NCBI GenBank assembly: GCA_031288035.1
Contig: JAITSG010000018.1
Span: 1 to 15,261, forward strand
DNA length: 15,261 nt
Origin: Rickettsiales bacterium
GTDB lineage: Bacteria; Pseudomonadota; Alphaproteobacteria; Rs-D84; CACZYB01
Direction: 5' to 3'
Positions 14,512 through 15,261 of the stretch are shown here, piece by piece. Below the pieces are notes generated by a model. That model saw only the letters and a list, made by a program, of their open reading frames with translations, had not been told where the DNA came from and searched no databases. Both the position numbers and the translations under genes were made by a program. Position 1 is the first letter of the stretch. Every line of letters starts with the position of its first letter.

Positions 14512-14637
14512 ATCAAGTATCGCACCGCGCGCACCGATATTCGTATTCGTATTCGACCGGTCGTTATTCGCATTGCGATAACCGGGCACCGCATTATCGG
14601 ACGACGTATTATTCGAATTGCCGCCCGCGATAAGGCG
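14512..14637 (-). ncRNA. DGR template repeat (TR)
   Basis: The core 14521-14637 aligns without gaps to VR at 15032-15148: 97 of 117 positions are identical and 20 differ. Of the 28 template adenines (minus strand), 19 are changed in VR. Only one other site differs (14557, G in TR, T in VR, synonymous). TR holds ten AAY codons (nine AAT, one AAC) in the target reading frame, the usual DGR arrangement for maximum amino-acid diversity. The 3' end after GGTGCGCGCGGTGCGA differs from VR (ATACTTGAT versus AGCCTTGAT), as expected for IMH* versus IMH. It also reads as an open frame by homology to VR but lacks a ribosome binding site, so it is treated as non-coding. Confidence 0.96.
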
Positions 14638-14744
14638 CCTAGCTAAGGCGTACAAACAACCCGCTAACGGTAAACAGCCTGCAACCTTTTCCCCTTTTTA
14701 TCGGGGAAACTTTTAAGCAAGGGTTTCCTCCTGGTTTCTTGGTA

Positions 14745-14776
14745 AGAATAACAAAAATTTTCCACATATCAAGCAA
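14745..14776 (-). promoter_or_regulatory. Promoter of the TR-accessory-RT transcript
   Basis: On the minus strand two overlapping options exist: TTGCTT (14771-14776), 17 nt, TGTTAT (14748-14753); or TTGATA (14767-14772), 16 nt, TATTCT (14745-14750). Either starts ~100 nt before TR, in the only AT-rich stretch of the DGR. Confidence 0.55.
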
Positions 14777-14897
14777 AAAATATGAAAATATTTCTAATGG
14801 AGGTTGAATACCCTCATTATCGGCGGATTTCGGCCATCGGCGTCGCCTCCGAATGAACTGGAACAGGCCCCGAAAATGCCAAAAACCCGACTCACCC

Positions 14898-14922
14898 TCG
14901 GGGAAGGGACACCCTTCCCCGA
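14898..14922 (-). other. 11-bp perfect GC-rich hairpin downstream of VR
   Basis: 14898-14908 pairs perfectly with 14912-14922 around a 3-nt loop (TCGGGGAAGGG against CCCTTCCCCGA). It lies ~110 nt beyond the VR 3' end. DGRs commonly carry a short-loop hairpin or cruciform downstream of VR that promotes retrohoming. It could instead help terminate target mRNA, but no T-run follows directly. Confidence 0.65.
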
Positions 14923-14943
14923 ACCCTATCCCGCCGCGATTCG

Positions 14944-14969
14944 GCCTTTGCGCACGGAGGCGCAAAGGC
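14944..14969 (-). other. 10-bp hairpin between target stop and the second hairpin
   Basis: GCCTTTGCGC (14944-14953) pairs with GCGCAAAGGC (14960-14969) around a 6-nt loop, 42 nt after the target stop. A weaker GGGC/GCCC hairpin (15000-15010) lies between it and the stop. Together they make three stem-loops in ~110 nt downstream of VR. One may be the retrohoming-enhancing cruciform. Confidence 0.6.
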
Positions 14970-15010
14970 GGAGGACCCGTTTTATGCGAATCGGGATTGG
15001 GGCAAGGCCC

Positions 15011-15261
15011 TTACTCGGACACATCAAGGCTCGCACCGCGCGCACCGAAATACGTAAACGTATACGAACGGGCGGAATCCGCACCGCGAAAACCGGGCAC
15101 CGCAAAATCGGACGACGTATAAAACGAATAGCCGCCCGCGAGAAGGCGGTAAGTACTTGTATTTCCGTTATAATTCGAACCTTGCTGCGTGCTCGACTGG
15201 TCTATATCTTCATATAAGTAGCCGACGCCGGCCCATAATCCAACGTTCGAGATCATGCTGG
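15011..15261 (-). CDS. DGR target (variable) protein, C-terminal part
   Basis: The last 83 codons are visible; the frame is open to the window edge, and the ATG at 15254-15256 is internal, not a start. The visible part begins around NVGLWAGVGYLYEDIDQSS. VR covers the segment from RLLAGG to FGARGA, and the protein ends SLDVSE. An extreme C-terminal VR with invariant small/charged positions (AGG, TSSD, VPG-R, ARS, GARGA) between diversified sites matches the C-type-lectin-like fold of known DGR targets. In those proteins the varied side chains form one exposed binding face. Nine varied positions carry Tyr or Phe here. Ligand, anchoring and N-terminal domains are outside the window. Confidence 0.93.
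   Translation of the reverse strand, partial: SMISNVGLWAGVGYLYEDIDQSSTQQGSNYNGNTSTYRLLAGGYSFYTSSDFAVPGFRGADSARSYTFTYFGARGASLDVSE
15032..15148 (-). repeat. DGR variable repeat (VR) with IMH at 15032-15048
   Basis: The mutated copy of TR lies inside the target gene. Substitutions at the 19 altered template adenines are A to T (13), A to G (3) and A to C (3). The invariant GC-rich 3' end (15032-15048, including GGTGCGCGCGGTGCG) is the likely initiation-of-mutagenic-homing site; it has no adenine on the coding strand. Confidence 0.95.

Larger units (their letters stand above)
12941..15261 (-). mobile_element. Diversity-generating retroelement (DGR)
   Basis: Read on the minus strand, the cassette contains a target gene ending in VR, downstream hairpins, a predicted promoter, TR, an accessory gene and a reverse transcriptase. 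Gene order, TR-to-VR adenine-specific differences and the DGR-type RT signature all agree. The element continues beyond the right edge with the rest of the target gene. No insertion-sequence or phage genes flank it on the dnaG side. Confidence 0.97.

Noticed and set aside
14467..14655. Open frame through TR as a protein gene
   Set aside because: It is open only because TR mirrors the VR reading frame; it starts at a TTG without an SD, and TR works as RNA.
14688..14709. Rho-independent terminator before TR (TTTCCCC/GGGGAAA)
   Set aside because: The stem is only 7 bp with an 8-nt loop, and no T-run follows on either strand in the right place.
12941..15261. Group II intron or retron
   Set aside because: There is no maturase or endonuclease domain, no msr/msd-like structure, and the TR/VR adenine pattern is specific to DGRs.

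Overview
The window looks like chromosome from an uncultured, GC-rich Gram-negative bacterium. An alphaproteobacterium is the best guess. The reasons are the bacterial lipoproteins with lipoboxes, a Dot/Icm-type (type IVB) secretion pair, a small periplasmic protein of an alphaproteobacterial style, and the housekeeping genes nth, rbfA and dnaG. Isoleucine ATA and arginine AGG codons are common despite the high GC. The taxonomic call is inference from protein style only.

Layout. Positions 1-391 hold the start of a cysteine-rich secreted protein (minus strand, cut by the window edge) behind a strong promoter and a ~175-nt highly structured leader that can hide its ribosome binding site. Positions 392-4502 are a minus-strand operon: dotH-like (with a SPOR-like C-terminus), dotG/VirB10-like, and a small periplasmic protein. 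Positions 4716-6853 are a second minus-strand operon: a TbpB-like lipoprotein, a small secreted Ser/Ala-rich protein, and nth. Positions 6991-8544 encode a second, related lipoprotein with a 12-bp tandem repeat. Positions 8685-10199 are a plus-strand operon: a DUF192 lipoprotein, rbfA and an HD-domain protein. Positions 10196-11093 (minus) encode a secreted protein whose reading frame is broken at a run of nine G, a candidate phase-variable switch. dnaG follows at 11207-12961 on the plus strand.

The main discovery is a diversity-generating retroelement (DGR) on the minus strand from the right edge to 12941. In transcription order it has: a target gene whose C-terminus is the variable repeat (VR), hairpins, a promoter, a non-coding template repeat (TR), a 101-aa accessory protein, and a DGR-type reverse transcriptase. 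VR and TR align over 117 nt with 20 differences. Nineteen of these are at template adenines and the other is synonymous. All ten AAY codons of TR are changed in VR, and many became Tyr or Phe. The accessory protein does not look like the usual four-helix Avd; it looks beta-rich and may be an OB-fold nucleic-acid-binding protein.

Taken together, three loci here can change surface or secreted proteins: the DGR target (mutagenic retrohoming), the poly-G gene (slippage), and the lipoprotein repeat (copy-number change). A secretion apparatus and a possible riboswitch-like leader lie beside them. No rRNA, tRNA, CRISPR array or insertion sequence was seen.
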